DNA of 64,000 nucleotides from Marthasterias glacialis (lineage: Eukaryota; Echinodermata; Asteroidea; Forcipulatida; Asteriidae), in the NCBI GenBank assembly GCA_911728455.2, contig OU452222.1, positions 18,176,559-18,240,558 of the forward strand, read 5' to 3'. This document shows, one piece after another, positions 1-12,665 of the stretch (position 1 is its first letter; each line of letters opens with the position of its first letter). The notes beneath the pieces were generated by a model. That model saw only the letters and a list, made by a program, of their open reading frames with translations. It ran no database searches and was not told the origin of the DNA. A program made the translations under genes and the position numbers.

Positions 1-3000
1 CTAAAAAGAGGTTTTTTTAGCCGTGCACTACCGGCGTCAGATGACTGTTATGTAGCCACCCGTCTGTTATTTTGTTTGTAATGTAGGCCTAAATCACTGT
101 AAAAAAAGGATAAACAACGTTGGAAAAGTGAGCATTAATAGGCAAAGGAATCACACAGTTTTGGAAAGCAATTTGTTTGGAGGATTTTAGCTTAAAAACT
201 TTTAAATTTTTGTGTTAAAAAGTGTGTGGTGAACGCGGTCGTCTGGCCTAACGTTCCATCGTGCACTGTACACATCGTGCACATTTATACGGTACTTACA
301 ATTTTCAAGACTTGCTGGAAGTCCGGAACTGTCCTTACTGGCTTTATTCAGCCACTTGAAGGTCTCTGGTACAGACTCTGGAATATCTTTCACAGATTTC
401 GAGCAAGAAAAGCTTCGATCGAATAAACTAAATGCATTAATCATCGTGTACCGTACTAGCCCCATACATTGTGCCAATACGCTGGACTCCCTCCACTTCT
501 TGGCCCAACGAACCCTATCCCCTCGGACCAGACTTCAAATTTGAAATCGAATGGACTTTTGACATGGACTTCTGTTCGGAGATTTGTCATAATAAAATTC
601 CACCAAAAGCCTAGGAGTTATCGCACGGGTACTCCTAGAACTATGAGGTTCGTTCCGCTATCGTCTCCACGAGCCTCATAGAGTGATATGTACAAAATCC
701 TATTCGAAACTTTCTGCCCTTCACGTTTACATGGCTACAGTTCTTTTTTGAAATCAGATCTCGCCAAAACTAGGCTCTATGTGTTCTTTCAACTCTGATC
801 GAGCGTTGCACGGGTCCAGAAAATACACTCCCCAAACTAAAAGTTGTTAAAAAGTGATAAATTCTCACCGCAATTCAGATCCCATTCAAACAGTATTGCA
901 ACAAATATGGCGACCGGAGTTGCAAAATTAACTGGTATGCTGCTATGCGGTGCGCTGGTCCTATGGGCTGGTTCTGTGTACCAGTTAATTTACAAATTTG
1001 TAAATTAACTGGTACGCGGAACCAGCCCATAGGACCAGCGCACCGCATAGCAGCATACCAGTTAATTTTGCAACTCCGGTCGCCATATTTGTTGCAATAC
1101 TGTTTGAATGGGATCTGAATTGCGGTGAGAATTTATCACTTTTTAACAACTTTTAGTTTGCGGAGTGTATTTTCTGGACCCGTGCAACGCTCGATCAGAG
1201 TTGAAAGAACACATAGAGCCTAGTTTTGGCGAGATCTGATTTCAAAAAAGAACTGTAGCCATGTAAACGTGAAGGGCAGAAAGTTTCGAATAGGATTTTG
1301 TACATATCACTCTATGAGGCTCGTGGAGACGATAGCGGAGCGAACCTCATAGTTCTAGGAGTATCGCACGGGGAGGGTGGCGGAAATCTTTTCAAGACTC
1401 TGACAGCAATGACCGACTGATCACTGAGGGTTAAATTTTCCAAAAAAAGTAAGTTTCACTTTCAAATTTGATGTCTGGTCCTAGAGGATAGGGTTCGTTG
1501 GGCCAAGAAGCGGAGGGAGTCCAGCGTATTGGCACAATGTATGGAGCTAGTACCGTACCACCCTTTCCTATGGAGGACGTCGTGTGTGTTTACATTTTAT
1601 ACCCATGAGTGGTCACGTGACGCGGGTCGCACAATCGGTCTAGTATTAGTAATTACTAATAATAGTATTACTCACCAACAACTTTACATATTTACAACAT
1701 AAAAATTCAATATAACCTTAATTTTAAACAGTAACAGGAACACATGGTGTATCAGTATATTACCTATACAAAGAAAGTTAAGAAAATTTCAAAGTAAACG
1801 GCTAAAATTGACAAAATATCCTTACACTTTTACAGACCGCAACAGACGGCTCTAGCTCTCTTGAAACGCAAAAGGAAATGGTTGGTACCTACCAGATGCC
1901 CACACCAAGACGCGTCACAGTGATCTTGATTTGGATAATATGGATACCAGATTTGGGTACCTGACTATAGTTTATTTTAAGAACGGGGAATTCCAATATT
2001 TTGCAATACGCAGGCAATATTAGACTTTATAAGTCGTCTGGTTTTTATTTTTATTTGTCTGCGTTATTTTGTCTCACTGAATTTCCAGCCCTAATATCTC
2101 ACATCACAACTTAAGGTCTAGACATCTTCATTCATATTCCCAGTGACTACATGTTAGAAGTTTCAAACGCCAGAATGGTGTTATTTTAAGCAACAGCGTT
2201 TGGGGAAGCAAAAGCTACCACAGACTTTGAACCAAGTCTAGTATTCCCAGCTAGGATGTTTACATCGAAGCCGATGAAACAAAATAGAAACCGGGAATCC
2301 CGTTGTTTAGTGTTTACATCCTTGGGTTTCTGGCTCGTATTCTCGATTTTGTTTTATCTATGTCAGTGTAGGGCTAAACTATTACTTTTGGAAGGCGGAT
2401 TATAGATCCCCTTGTTTTGTTTTTTGTCTGTCTCTCATTCCTGAAAGACCTTTGAAGTCATATGTTAGCCTATTTTGTAGCCCAAATAGCCCAACGAAGC
2501 CGGTGTGCACCTTTAAGATTGATTTTGCACCAGTATGTTTTTCTTATAACTATTATTTTCTAGGGCAAGCCGCTACTTAGACTTGGGCTTATCCTGGTCC
2601 TTGCCTCCATGTTCTGATTACCTCATAAGTTTTGATTAGCACCCTACTTCTCACGGTATTCTGCATGAAAATAAAATAAAGCACATAATGCAATGGACGG
2701 CTGTCCTTTTTCGCAGTTTACTCGTGCTCAGAACTACGCACGCAATACTGACCACGTGTGCGCGTGCGCTCAAAACTGTCTCAAAAGTCTCCACCGATCC
2801 GTTAAGCCCCACCCAAACACATGTTGACCAATCACAGCATTGGCTAAATCGCCACTGCTTACGTTTTACAATAGGATTTTTATCATGTCGGACTTTTGTC
2901 GGACTTTCGGTGGCGTACCCAAGGCTGTGATTGGTCAACACGTATGGGGACGGGGCTGAGACCGATTGCGCGACCCGCGTCACTTGACCTATTGTTGGTA

Positions 3001-3500
3001 TTAAATGTAAACAGACACGACGTCCTCCATAGGAAAGTGGGGTACGGTACATGATAATTCTTGCATTTGTTTATTCGATTGAGGCTTTTCTTTCTCGAAA
3101 TCTGTGAAAAATATTCCAGAGTTTGAACCAGAGCCCTTCGAGTGGCTGAATAAAGTCAGTAAGAACAGTTCCAGCAAGTCTTGGAAATTGTACAATTAGT
3201 AACGTATAAATGTGCATGATTTTTACTAGTGCACGACGGAAGTTTGGGCCAGACGACCGCGATCACACACTTCTCAACCGACAAGAATTTCAAAATTTTG
3301 AAGCTGAATCATCCAATAAAATTACTTTCCCAAACTGTGTAATTCCTTTGCCTATTTGCCTATTTCACAAGGCTAGGTATAAAATGCTCACTTTTCCAAC
3401 GTTCTTTACCCTTTTGACAGTGATTTAGGCCTACATTAGCAAAATAAAATAAACAGGCAGGTGGCTACATAGTCGTCTGACTTTCGATTTTTTTACTGTC
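1..3500. mobile_element. Long-inverted-repeat (fold-back type) DNA element
   Basis: The left arm (about 1-456 continuing at 1559-1650) is the reverse complement of the right arm (about 2958-3490). Shared landmarks are the GGTGGCTACATA end, the CCTATGGAGGACGTCGT block and the GAAATCTGTGAAA block. Arms are about 550 bp and diverged. The 1.3-kb interior (1652-2957) shows no coding similarity I recognise, so the element is non-autonomous. The left end may extend before the window. A further element sits inside the left arm at 457-1549. Confidence 0.7.
457..1549. mobile_element. Palindromic element with 9-bp target duplication
   Basis: A near-perfect palindrome centred at about 996/997 (TTACAAATTTGTAA). 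Arms of several hundred bases pair with few mismatches except for a diverged block (541-620 against 1380-1475). It starts TAGCCCCAT and ends ATGGAGCTA. GTACCGTAC occurs at 448-456 and again at 1550-1558, a 9-bp target duplication. The opposite arm of the host element (about 3040-3055) carries this site once, uninterrupted, which is the pre-insertion state. A 9-bp duplication is typical of Mutator-like elements; the family assignment is inference. Confidence 0.8.
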
Positions 3501-4440
3501 TTTTTTTAACTACATTTTTGTTATGTTCATGTTTAAAGCCTGACATAATAAATAAATAAATAAAAATGTTTGACTAGGGTTTAGTGGATTGGATAATAGC
3601 TAATCCTGATCAAAAGATAGGCAGAGAAAACCACCAACAAGTATATCTAATTAATCCTCTAAATATTCCCATGTCCAAGGTGCCCTTTCTATAAGAAAGA
3701 TAATACAATTAAAGAGTTAAAAAAACGAGTGGAAAAAACAACAGAAAGGTTCAGAATGCACAGAGAACATCTTCATCTAAGACAACTTTTCGGGGCCCTT
3801 AAGCGGGCCTCGGACCCCATAACTATTTCTGCATTGCCCACTCGCAGGCTCCTTGTATGCTAGCTACGTGATGTTTTTTCCTGTTCATGAAAAAAATACA
3901 AAAAAGGAGAACATTACAAACGCACAAACTAGTTTTGCTCAAAAGATAACACAGACAAGCTCAAAATGTAAAAGAGGGCATTGGAATTTAAAAAAAATGT
4001 CCGGGGCCCTTCAGCGGGCCCCAGTCCTGACGCTTTACCTATTATAGTATTTCCGTAATCGTAATGGGAAAATAATCGCGAAATGTTAATTGGGTCAATT
4101 CTGTTGCCATGGACATCATCATTATGCGCGTATCAACTGACATAGGCCACTGTCAATGTTATTTTTTTTAATAAAGCGATCTACACACTGGCTCCACATA
4201 CTGTGTGTGCAGGGGGATATAATCATTTCATGATGAGCATTCGTGCATAACGTTCACCACTTTTATTTCTGAGTCGTAATATTGCCAGCGATGTTATTTG
4301 AACATTTTATTATATATAGGCCTAGTAAGATAGATAGAACCCGATCACAAACTGTCTAGATGCGTCACAATGGTGGCATTATAGAGTGATACATCTTTGA
4401 TGCATTCAGTGGTAAGTGACACATGAATTTCTGTTGCATA
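3501..4440. other. Intergenic, no gene seen; degenerate duplicated block
   Basis: No convincing exon was found. A short GC-rich motif (GGGGCCCTT followed by AGCGGGCC) occurs at about 3791-3811 and 4002-4021. Each copy lies downstream of A-rich sequence, suggesting a decayed tandem duplication of about 210 bp. Confidence 0.4.
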
Positions 4441-4442
4441 TA

Positions 4443-4690
4443 TAGGTTGCAATAGACGCCATCTTTGATGACAATTTACATGTTGGTTTGTTGCTGCGTC
4501 ATGCCAAATTTCAACACAGCTTGAGTTGCTTACCAACCAATCATAGAGTTTATAAAACGGAGGCGTACCGCGTGCACTATTTACGCGTAAAGCACAGTTG
4601 TGCGCTCAAAAATGTGCAGTCATCGTCATCAAAGATGGCTGATTTGACGTCATGTACCACCCATTTATTGCACAAAAAATCGTTTGTCGT
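4443..4690. repeat. MITE-like repeat, copy 1 of 2
   Basis: It begins near GGTTGCAATAGACGCC and ends near TTGACGTCATGTACCACCC. It matches 15334-15586 along its length, including the shared ACACAGCTTGAGT and ATCAAAGATGGCTGAT-like blocks. The better-preserved second copy shows short inverted ends. Confidence 0.65.
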
Positions 4691-4724
4691 CATGAGTTGT
4701 ATTGCCACATGCACGCATGGTGCC

Positions 4725-5130
4725 CCACACTAAGCTTCCCATAAATTATGGCAACCAATTCTGAACGTTAAATATTCCAAAACGCTGAAAGAAAATACTT
4801 AAAAAGTCTCTCAGCTCCTTGAAACAAATCAAATATATTTTCTAACAAATAGACTTCATTTTTATTTTCAACTTTTAGTAGGTTAGCATTATAATTTTGA
4901 GAGACTCATCCAAATAATGAAACCACCCTTGAATGAGTAAACTAGGAAGATTCCATCTTAGGAAAAATAATGACCCTAATGTACACTTTCAAGCGAAGTA
5001 GTGTCATTTTTAGAGGACCAGGGTTCCCAAAATGCTCCAGGTTGAAAGTCAACAACCACGGGGGCACAATATTGGACCATTTTTCAAATCCATACAAGCT
5101 ATGACCTTCAAATCTTTGATATTTAAAAAG
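4725..5130. repeat. TIR-element relative, copy without clear right end
   Basis: The segment is about 400 bp similar to 48057-48455. Shared blocks are AAAAGTCTCTCAGC, TTTTAGTAGGTTAG and GGGGCACAAT-TTGGACCATTTTT. The copy at 48 kb has both termini. Here the right terminus is not recognisable. Confidence 0.6.
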
Positions 5131-7624
5131 TCTTATTTATAACACACCTAAAAAGCTGAACACATTGCAAAAAAAAGTGCAAAACTACCCTTCTTCAACA
5201 ATGTAAGTGTAAAGGTCCAAAACTATACAAATGAAATAAAACGTATACGATATTGGATCTTCTTTCACAACTTGCATAAAAAATGAACCGTGTTTGAAGA
5301 CGAATTATGGGCCTTGTCTTTTTGGTCAAGTCTCAGAGAGAGACAAACATTAATGCACGAATGTTTTCTCGTCTTGGAGTGCAACCAAAGTAGTTTTGAT
5401 TTAAAAGATTTTGTTGTCATTTTAAGGCAATTTGCATAATGTTTTCCACTGAGCCTTGGCATCAAGTTAGTGCACGTGGCCCGAGTCTCGCACCATGGCC
5501 ACAGTGACGTCATTAAGCGCTTCAAAGAGAATGTCCGGCTCGATTGTGTAATTTCCTTTTGTGCGTATATTATACTGGTGATACAGTCAATAATGAAATT
5601 AACATATTACTAGGAAAGGTTCAAAGGGCACTGTAGCTATTGTGTTTTCTAGTACAGTAACCATGAATGAAGTTATCAAGCATTGTTGATTGATATCAGG
5701 GATAAGCCATGATGTAAAACCTATAACCTACATATGAAGTCGACCATAATCGGGTTTTTCTGCTGTATTCAAAAATTGGGAGCTGATGTGTTGTGCACAG
5801 GTATAGGCTACGGTACATAACACATGTCTATGTGTGTGCATGGTGTGCGGTACACGAACACGATAAATAAGGTAAGTCCTGTTACCAAAATACTGAATCA
5901 TTTTATGGCTGTTATTGGATGTTGGAACCAATCTATTTCTACCTGCATGGCCAAACACACTATTCACTATTGTCCATTAAAGGGGAGCGTGCACTGCATT
6001 CTTCAAACTTCATTTCCTGAAACTATTACTTCTAATCATAGTTATGTGTTATTACGAATAAGACCGTCCATGTGGAACAATCTCAGGAGGTGTTGGGTCT
6101 GAAATTGAAAAGAGCCGGTTCTCTCCGTTCTTGCTCTATGGTTTGGACTATTCTCAACATTTCGACTATTAGTAGTCGTCGCAGGAGATTTCCTACTTTG
6201 TCATTGCCGAAATGGCTGTGTCATATCTGGGAGATGTGTGCATGGCACACACAAAACGATTGTTAGTGGGCATTTCGATGGGGTGGGTGCGGGGGGAAGG
6301 GGAGCCAGCCATTTGGACACGCCACCATATAGGCCTATACATCAGCAGTCGGTAAATTGAAGCAGCAACGATCAATGACTGGACAGTGTTGAAGACAAGT
6401 CTTTAGACCCATGGTAAACAATGCAGCAATAAACTAGTTTATTGTTCCATGGGTAAACCGATCTACGCTTTCCTTCCTCCATGGTAAACCTATGCCAGGA
6501 ACTACTTTCCGATAAACCACGACGCCGGTGTGTGCGTAAATAAAAAGTACACGTGCAAATGTAAAACTTCGATTTAAACTTGAGGTATACATAAAAGCTT
6601 ATAAATTTAATTTAACATTTAATTATTCGAGTAATCTTTAGTCTCACACAGGTACAAACTGTACAAACTTCAAATGCGGGTGGGGTCGGGTTACCGGTGT
6701 AGGGTGGGTGGGGTGGGGTGGGGTTACGGCCACCAACCGGGGACGCCAACCTACATCGATGGTATGGCTGATGAGGTCTTCGTCGTCAAAAAAAAACTTA
6801 AAAATATATATTTGGTAAATGACTAGTGCAGTCCACTTCACACAGTATGATAAAAGCATAATTGCGAGGAGTGGTAATTGTTGTGAAAGTAAATTTACAT
6901 AATTCGGCTGCTTGGTTTCATTTCCCTTCTCTTGTCTTCCGTTTAGTGTTAAAACTAAACTAATTCTGTGAAAATCTCACAGCTCTAGACACTGACAATT
7001 TCTTTTAGGTGAAACAAAAGAACAGTAGATCCTATAGCCTCATAAAAATTAAAGGTTGCAGTTTGGTTAAAGTTATATTATATATTGGGTTTTTCGTATT
7101 GTCTTATACACCATTATCTTAAAGGTAAAATATAGGTTAAGCTGGTGATAGTGTTCTTACTTTGTGTGATTATGCATGAAGAAAAATTTTTGAAAATGTA
7201 GGCCCAATCCTCCGTCCGATTCGGGAGAAAGCAGCGCACACTTTTCAGCATGTTAACACATTGTCCCTAATTTCGATTGTTTTAATTACGATCGAAATTA
7301 AAATCGGGGTCTTCAAATTCTGTTTTCTCGACGTTGACAGTATTCAAGACAGAAATATTTCTGTGGAAGATTGGTACTGGTATGAACTTCATAATCAGTC
7401 AGCTGTCAAGCTGATACCGATTAAAAAAAAAAAATAAACAAATAAATGTATGCTACCTTTAAAAAGGCCAACCCATTGTCCATACCATGCCGAAATTTAA
7501 GCTACATGTAAATAAAATTAGGGTCAATTCGGCCTAAACTCGGACCTACATCTTTAATGCATTTTTTCATGATAACCATACTTTAACTAAGGGCTAAAAA
7601 CGTGTAGGTTACACAGCTATTATT
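5131..7624. other. Intergenic, no gene recognised
   Basis: No exon with credible splice sites or protein similarity was found on either strand. Short open frames here are in AT-rich or repetitive DNA. Notable only is the guanine-rich tract at 6674-6727. Confidence 0.35.
6674..6727 (+). repeat. G-rich tract, quadruplex-capable
   Basis: At least eight runs of three to four G fall within about 54 bases (for example GGGTGGGTGGGGTGGGG). This fits the G-quadruplex pattern on the plus strand. No neighbouring transcription start can be assigned, so any role is unknown. Confidence 0.5.
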
Positions 7625-7990
7625 ATGGACTTTGGGCCTCATTTGGGAGTGGTCCACTGTATCAGAATATGTGGATCCTGGAATAATGGTCTCATTTTAT
7701 GTCACACCAGAATATGGTGTACGACTGCATTGTTTTCCACCATTTACAAACAGCGGGGTGTACGTGTGTGGTATCGCCGTCGCGTGCGCGCTTTTACTTG
7801 TAGAGTCACGCGTCTTGGGCACGAGCGCTTCGGTACCGTTTAAAATAACCATTGGTTGAAGATCGAACACACTGAGAAAATGAAAAAAGTTAACACGACA
7901 TGGTATCACCACACAGTAATGGCAACGTTTTCCCCTTGTTTTCTCTGCATTAGGCCTAAATTAAAATCGCCCAGATCCTAAGGTATCAAG

Positions 7991-10900
7991 ATGCCACCGA
8001 ACTCTAATGAACCGGACGAAAGTGAGCAGGACCGGCGACTGGACGAGTTAAAGCGTCGCTCAAAGCTTGAGCACGACGAAGAAGGATTCCTAAACGATAA
8101 ATACAAGTAGGAATCGTTTGTAAAAAAAAAAATATTATTGGATAGGCCTAAGAACTGTTCAGGTTTAAAAACAAAAAATATAATAGAACAAAACTGGTAC
8201 CATTTATCTATATTTTTTTGGAAAGAGACAAGAAAATGTATTAAGCTAAAAGCTGCACTTATTAAAGTTTTTTTAATCGCCTGTGACAAAATTTTCTAGT
8301 TTCTTTTTGATATCACCACAGCTGCCCTTTTTCTTGGGTAGTTTCCACTGAAAAGTTTCACTGAAATTTTGTCTCATTTCAGAGGGTGGATTAAAAGGTT
8401 TAAAAGAGAACAGAATGATGATGGAGAAGTTTGTGTGAGCTTTTATTATTCCGAGTGAACAGTAAAACATTTTAGAAGCAAATAAATGCATTTAGCCCTA
8501 ATAATAACAGGGTTTTTTTTAAGAAAATGTAACAACAACTGTTGCTTATAGGATCAACGAAACGAGACTGAAAAATATGAAATAACAAATTGGAAAATCT
8601 TTAAAGCCCCAGCTCAACATTGGTAAACTGACCATAAATGCTTCTATTCTTTGCACAAATCAAGATATTTATAATAAAACCAACCTGTGAAAATGTCAGC
8701 TCATTTCGTTGTTTCATTTGCAAGAAAACGGTAAAAATGCATTCAGCATTATTGTACGCATTCCTATGGGCAGAGTTTTCGTCTCACCGAGACGAAAACT
8801 AAATTTGGGTCTTCTTTCATTTGTTTAAAAACGATAACACTTCAGGCAGAAATATTTCAAGGAACGTTTTCTACCATCATTATCTTTATACCATGTAAGG
8901 TATATGTAAATCTGTGAACATTAATGTTTTTCTCCTTGCCAATGTTGAGCTGGGGCTTTAACGGGGCCAGTCTATTATAATATACTCACAGCCTCGATTT
9001 CACACCCTTTTGCAGTTTACTACGTTACCTGCGAGGATACGACTGGGATGTAAACATTGCTCACCAGAAAATTCAGGCAACCCTTCAATGGAGACGGGAG
9101 ATCCGGCCATGGGAAACCAGCTGTAAATACTGCGAGGACAAGCCTGGGTTTCACTCATGGGTAGGCTTAGCCTTCATTCAAGGCGCACTCACTGTTTTTA
9201 AGGCTACACACGGATAAACGGCTTCCACCTTTAAGACTCAGACTTAACTTGCGTGTTTGTCTTGTTTTCACCTATGCATTAACCATGTTTTTTTTATGAA
9301 CTACTTGTATTTGGATTTTTTTCATGGAAGGGCACCTTGGGGCACTGGAAAATTGTCTGTGTGTGTGTTGGGGGTGGCACATGCCCATAGCCCCCCACCC
9401 TCCCATTGCTAGCTGCTGAGGCTAATGAAGACTCTTGAATAGTGCCTACATCTGTTTTTGCACACTGACTTTGACATATCATGTTTTAGGGGTGTTTGTT
9501 TCAAGAAATTGGGCATTACTTTGGGCAGTCCTGTTCAAGATTATAATAAGATTCCTGTTTGGACCAGTCAAAATATTGAAGTCCTGAAGTACTGATTTTC
9601 AAAAACTGTTTGCCTTTGAATTGAGAAGTAAAATTTCATGATGAAAATGTGTCTTTGCAGCGACAAATCGGCATTGACAAACTAGGCAGGCCGGTGGTGT
9701 ACTCCTCTTTTGTTCAGGCGACCGGATCTTTCACAGCAGAGGATAACGTTCAGCACACCTTATACCTCATGGAGAACGCCAAACGCTGTATGAGACCAGA
9801 GGAATACAGATGGGTCTGGGTACTAGACTGCTCTGGTAAGTTAGGCCATAACCGAATCTGTTGCTACGGCTATGGCTGGATCGCCGCATCATCACGCCTT
9901 GAAGGACGTCCTTAAGCAACATAATTACAAACAGTCATGACCCTAGCCAAAGCCGCCAGTTCAGATACGGCCTGTTACTGCTTATGAGGGTACAATGTAC
10001 CAACGTAGCAGACACAAGGCAAATTCATTCCAGGGAAGAATGTAGGCAGCGGGAGGAGGACCGTCTTGGTTGACAGGAGGTCTTACTAACCATACTGGTT
10101 AAATATTTATTCAAAGACAACATCATCTTAAAACCATCTTCTTTCCCCCTTCATTCAATCCAGTTGAACCAAATCAAGGCTATCATTTGTGTTGTACTCA
10201 TGCATTGATGCATACTCAGTACTTTCAAAGAGTCCTAGCATGTGAACGAACAAATCCACAGGCATAATTATTCGGGTGGGATTCGAACCCATGACCTTTG
10301 AGCAAATTCCATAAAAACATGTTGAAAAGACTAAAATTCTAAAAATACACGGACAACATTTTACAAACATGGACGGTCACCAAACACTAGGATAACAAAT
10401 AAGAGCGAGGATGAAAAGTAAGAATGCGGAAAGACTCAAAAGACCCAAACAGCACACAGAGGCAAGTCAAGTCTGAGAAAGAAAGTAGTTGATGAAATCG
10501 TTGATGATTGTTGATGCACAACAAAAAGAGGCATGAGATGATGCCACCCATAAGTGAAACATTGGTGATGGGTGTGCTGATATGTCGTACAAGAATGGAG
10601 TTGTTACTCCATAGAGGTATGCCTGTCTACAAGTTAAAGCCTGGGTCCAATTTCATGAAGCCTGTAAGCACAGAAACTTGCAAAGCACAGAAAAATCTGG
10701 CATAGCAGAAACAGGTTACCAGCCAACATTCCATTATGTTTACACTGTTGCGACTGGTGCCCCACTCATTTTTCGCTTAGCAGAGAAATTTGAAGTATTT
10801 TCTGCTAAACAGCTTTTATGAAATTGGCCCCTGGGCCCAATTTCATAGAGCTGCTTAAGCACAAAAAGCAGCTAAGCACAGCAAAAATATGTTTACCGCA

Positions 10901-11707
10901 GTAAGGTTACCAGCCAAAATAACACGTCACATGTACAAGATGTAATTGGTATTCTGCTTACTTTTGCTTAGCAAAAAATATTGACTGCTTCAGCAGCTCT
11001 ATGAAATTGAGCCCTGGTTTTGGCAGTGCAGCACTGAAACTACCAGAACAAGGGGGGGAAGACAATTTGGAGGAATTTGTTTGGTTTAAGTGTTAGGCAC
11101 ATCATTTAAAGAAGCTGTTTGCACTGGTCAAGCCAAGTCCAATCAGAAAAAAATGGTAAATTCAGATTTCATCAAATCAAATTTTTTGTTCCCAGGGTTG
11201 ACGATGGCAGCATGTAATCCAATCCTTGCCAGAGCTGTAAACCACGTAGTTGCAGAACACTACCCGGAGAGGATGGGCTTGGTCATCGGCATCAACCACG
11301 GCATCGTCTTTGAAGGTATATGGCGAGGAATGCGCCTATTCATTCATCCAAGAACGGCCAGCAAACTGCGGCTGTGCCGAGGAGACAAAGTTGAGACAAC
11401 GTTTCGGGAGCTTTTTCCGGACGATCTGCGGGTGTGGCTCCTGAAGGAAATCGAGTTGAACGGTCAGCGTTCGGTCTCACCAGCTCAGCTGAAATTCTGG
11501 AGGAAGCCTGAAGACAGTGGTGTCCACGACCCACGAGGTTGCCCCTCCTACGTTTGTCAGTACATTGAGAAATACTACAAGGAGGTTATACTACCGCAGG
11601 CAAATGAAATCGTTGAGCAGTCGGAAGTTTGTACGTTTCATAAACCACATCCTAACATTATACAGGCATTGAAAGAGGAGGCGATGCTACAGGTTCAAAA
11701 CAATTGA
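7991..11707 (+). CDS. CRAL-TRIO (Sec14-like) lipid-binding protein
   Basis: Four exons: 7991-8106, 9016-9160, 9661-9835 and 11196-11707. All have GT-AG borders and consistent phases, giving 315 codons and stop TGA at 11705. The ATG at 7991 follows an in-frame TAA at 7979. Residues about 38-87 resemble the helical CRAL-TRIO N domain (LLRYLRGYDWDV, then LQWRREI). Residues about 88-250 form the lipid-binding domain, with DKLGRPVVY, WVWVLDCSG split across intron 3, and HYPERMGLVIGIN. The family is cytosolic and binds or transfers hydrophobic ligands such as phosphoinositides, tocopherol or retinal. The ligand cannot be read from sequence. The domain is of normal length and nothing looks broken. 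Intron 1 holds a TTAA-flanked MITE and intron 3 holds two tandem MITEs. The exact orthologue was not recognised. Confidence 0.9.
8605..8957. mobile_element. TTAA-flanked MITE, copy 1
   Basis: Inverted ends AGCCCCAGCTCAACATTGG and its complement are flanked by TTAA at 8601-8604 and 8958-8961. The element is 353 bp, without coding content, and lies inside intron 1 of the CRAL-TRIO gene. A second full copy is at 51575-51937. TTAA duplication is characteristic of piggyBac-type transposition; the family assignment is inferred from that alone. An internal short palindrome GTCTCACCGAGAC is shared by both copies. Confidence 0.8.
10255..10310 (-). repeat. Possible tRNA-derived SINE fragment
   Basis: On the minus strand GGGTTCGAATCCC matches a pol III B box, preceded by a degenerate anticodon-arm-like region. 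No complete cloverleaf could be drawn, so this is more likely a SINE remnant than a tRNA. Confidence 0.35.
10641..10833. mobile_element. MITE of the CCCAATTTCAT family
   Basis: It starts CTGGGTCCAATTTCATGAAG and ends with the inverted form CTTTTATGAAATTGGCCC. The interior is rich in TAAGCA/AGCAGA motifs. It lies in intron 3 of the CRAL-TRIO gene, directly abutting a second copy. Confidence 0.7.
10834..11016. mobile_element. MITE of the CCCAATTTCAT family, tandem copy
   Basis: It starts GGGCCCAATTTCATAGAGC and ends GCTCTATGAAATTGAGCCC, giving terminal inverted repeats of about 19 bp. It directly follows the previous copy. Relatives occur near 40986 and at 51407-51962. Confidence 0.75.
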
Positions 11708-12232
11708 GACCTTCAGAACAAATTTTGTCCACCCCTTGTGTAATGATTTGGATGTCAACGTCGGAAGAGGAGTGAAGTTATACAAGAGCAGCGGTAAGAC
11801 ACCCTGTGCAGATGACAAAGAATTAAGGTCCGATTAAGGGCCCCTATTAAAGCAAGTTTCCTACATCTACAGTCTCATGACCTGGGATAATAATATAGGT
11901 TTTGAGGCATTGCATGGTGAGGTATGTATTTGGTTTGCGGTAGCACCATGTGATTATATCTACTTTGCTATATACAGTAGATCGTTCTTGTAAGAATTTG
12001 TCCTGTTATTATTCTACTACCGCGGAGTAGATTTCGGAATTCTCAGACAACTTAGTTCTGAAAAGAACTGTCCTGCTTATTAAGTACTACCTGGGGAAGT
12101 AGGAAATTGGCCGGAACTACTACTACTTTCGCTTAGTGGATCAAGGGGACTTCTCGGATAATTTCACTGCCGCAGAGTGAGTTGATTAATTGGTCTCAAT
12201 GTTTCTAGAAAAGTGGGTGTGTCACATGCTTG

Positions 12233-12238
12233 AATAAA
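12233..12238 (+). terminator. Candidate polyadenylation signal for the CRAL-TRIO gene
   Basis: This is the first AATAAA I noted downstream of the stop codon at 11707, giving a 3' UTR of roughly 550 bp. No cleavage site can be confirmed from sequence alone. Confidence 0.35.
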
Positions 12239-12264
12239 TCTTTAGGGTTGTTTTACACCAGGCA

Positions 12265-12665
12265 ATTTTTTTACAGGCATTTTGGCTCAAACCAACTGCA
12301 CTGCATGCACATGGTACACTCAGATAGCATCAGAGACATTTTCCTGCAAGTGTCTTCACTATCCCCAAGAAAAGTGACAAGGAAATTAAAATGTGATTTG
12401 TTTTCTTTATGGAGGATGCCTGAAACTGCTAGCCAACAAATTGCCTTGTGTGTCATGGCCATTATGGCAATTTTTACAGGCAACTTGGGAGGCCACCAAC
12501 TGCACTGCATGCAAAAGGAACTCTTGGGTAAGGCAAGGGACATTTTTCTGTTTGCATCGTACTGTTCCCAAGACATATGTGTGGAAATTGACATGTGAAT
12601 GTTTTTCTTCATGGAGATTGCCTGGACCTGGTTGCCTGTAAATTGCCCCGTGTGACATGGCTCCT
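12265..12665 (+). repeat. Two tandem copies of a ~200-bp unit
   Basis: CAACTGCACTGCATGCA occurs at about 12293 and 12497, followed in both copies by a GGACATTTT/AGACATTTT block, a TTCTTTATGGAG-like block and a GCCTTGTGTG/GCCCCGTGTG block. The copies are diverged. Confidence 0.55.
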
